Origin: Anaerococcus obesiensis ph10
GTDB taxonomy: Bacteria > Bacillota > Clostridia > Tissierellales > Peptoniphilaceae
DNA: 64,000 nucleotides
NCBI RefSeq assembly: GCF_000311745.1
Contig: NZ_HE978532.1
Location: forward strand, 93,528-157,527
Reading direction: 5' to 3'
Under the pieces are notes generated by a model, which saw only the letters and a list, made by a program, of their open reading frames with translations, searched no databases and was not told where the DNA came from. Numbering within the stretch: position 1 is the stretch's first letter; every line of letters starts with the position of its first letter. Below are positions 63,998 through 64,000 of this stretch, in pieces. Made by a program: the position numbers and the translations under genes.

Positions 63998-64000
63998 CTG

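Noticed and set aside
1..64000. CRISPR arrays, rRNA, tRNA genes, riboswitches
   Set aside because: I saw no regularly spaced direct repeats, no conserved rRNA segments, no tRNA cloverleaf ends, and no convincing riboswitch leader upstream of ald, hcp or the transporters. A dedicated search would be needed to exclude small cases.

Overview
The window is very AT-rich, dense in genes, and built from short operons with strong GGAGG ribosome sites and consensus TTGACA/TATAAT promoters. Together with a hybrid-cluster protein, a 2-hydroxyacyl-CoA dehydratase-type reductase and its activase, alanine dehydrogenase, Lac-type PTS and host-glycan enzymes, this points to an obligately anaerobic low-GC Firmicute. 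I would guess the Peptoniphilaceae/Tissierellia (Anaerococcus, Peptoniphilus, Finegoldia relatives) from a human or animal surface. The taxonomic placement is inference from gene content only.

Layout. 1-1.7 kb: end of a (R)-2-hydroxyacyl-CoA dehydratase-type reductase operon with its ATP-dependent activase. 1.9-3.5 kb: hcp with a palindromic CRP/FNR-type site placed at -41.5. 3.7-10.3 kb: one operon of PRD regulator, PTS EIIA, EIIB, GH29 alpha-L-fucosidase, EIIC and GH1 6-phospho-beta-glycosidase, which looks made for a fucosylated disaccharide. 10.4-12.8 kb: HAD phosphatase, alanine dehydrogenase, SdpI-like membrane protein. 12.9-26 kb: an L-fucose catabolic region (FGGY kinases, fucI, fucU, fucA, fucO, a DeoR regulator, a second GH29 enzyme and an NhaC-family carrier). 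Its sugar ABC transporter has collapsed into an ATPase/binding-protein fusion. 26-34.9 kb: a lacto-N-biose/galacto-N-biose locus (GH112 phosphorylase, ABC importer, galE, nucleotidyltransferase). The 3.7-35 kb block therefore forages mucin or milk-type glycans: import, remove fucose, phosphorolyse the Gal-HexNAc core, and route fucose through fuculose-1-phosphate to lactaldehyde and propanediol. 35-43.5 kb: ABC exporter, Na/Pi cotransporter, a TetR-controlled radical SAM enzyme, a lipoprotein and small genes.

43.5-64 kb is accessory DNA. It holds a SEC-C/HEPN protein (frameshifted), an AlbA-type pseudogene, a fused restriction-methylation enzyme, an ABC-F ribosome-protection gene (frameshifted) behind an attenuator leader, an Abi_2 HEPN protein, a mobile two-component/FtsX-ABC module, an ApeA-type HEPN defence gene with a DUF4275-like partner, and two copies of a mobC-like gene, one joined to a relaxase remnant. 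Repeated hairpin-rich segments and a recurring 11-bp promoter motif (TTTATTGGTCA) link the parts of this island.

A second theme is reading-frame damage. I find about nine frameshifts or stops whose repair restores family-typical protein sequence, many of them at homopolymer runs. These are either base-calling errors or recent decay of the fucose and defence loci, and they should be resolved before any gene here is called dead.
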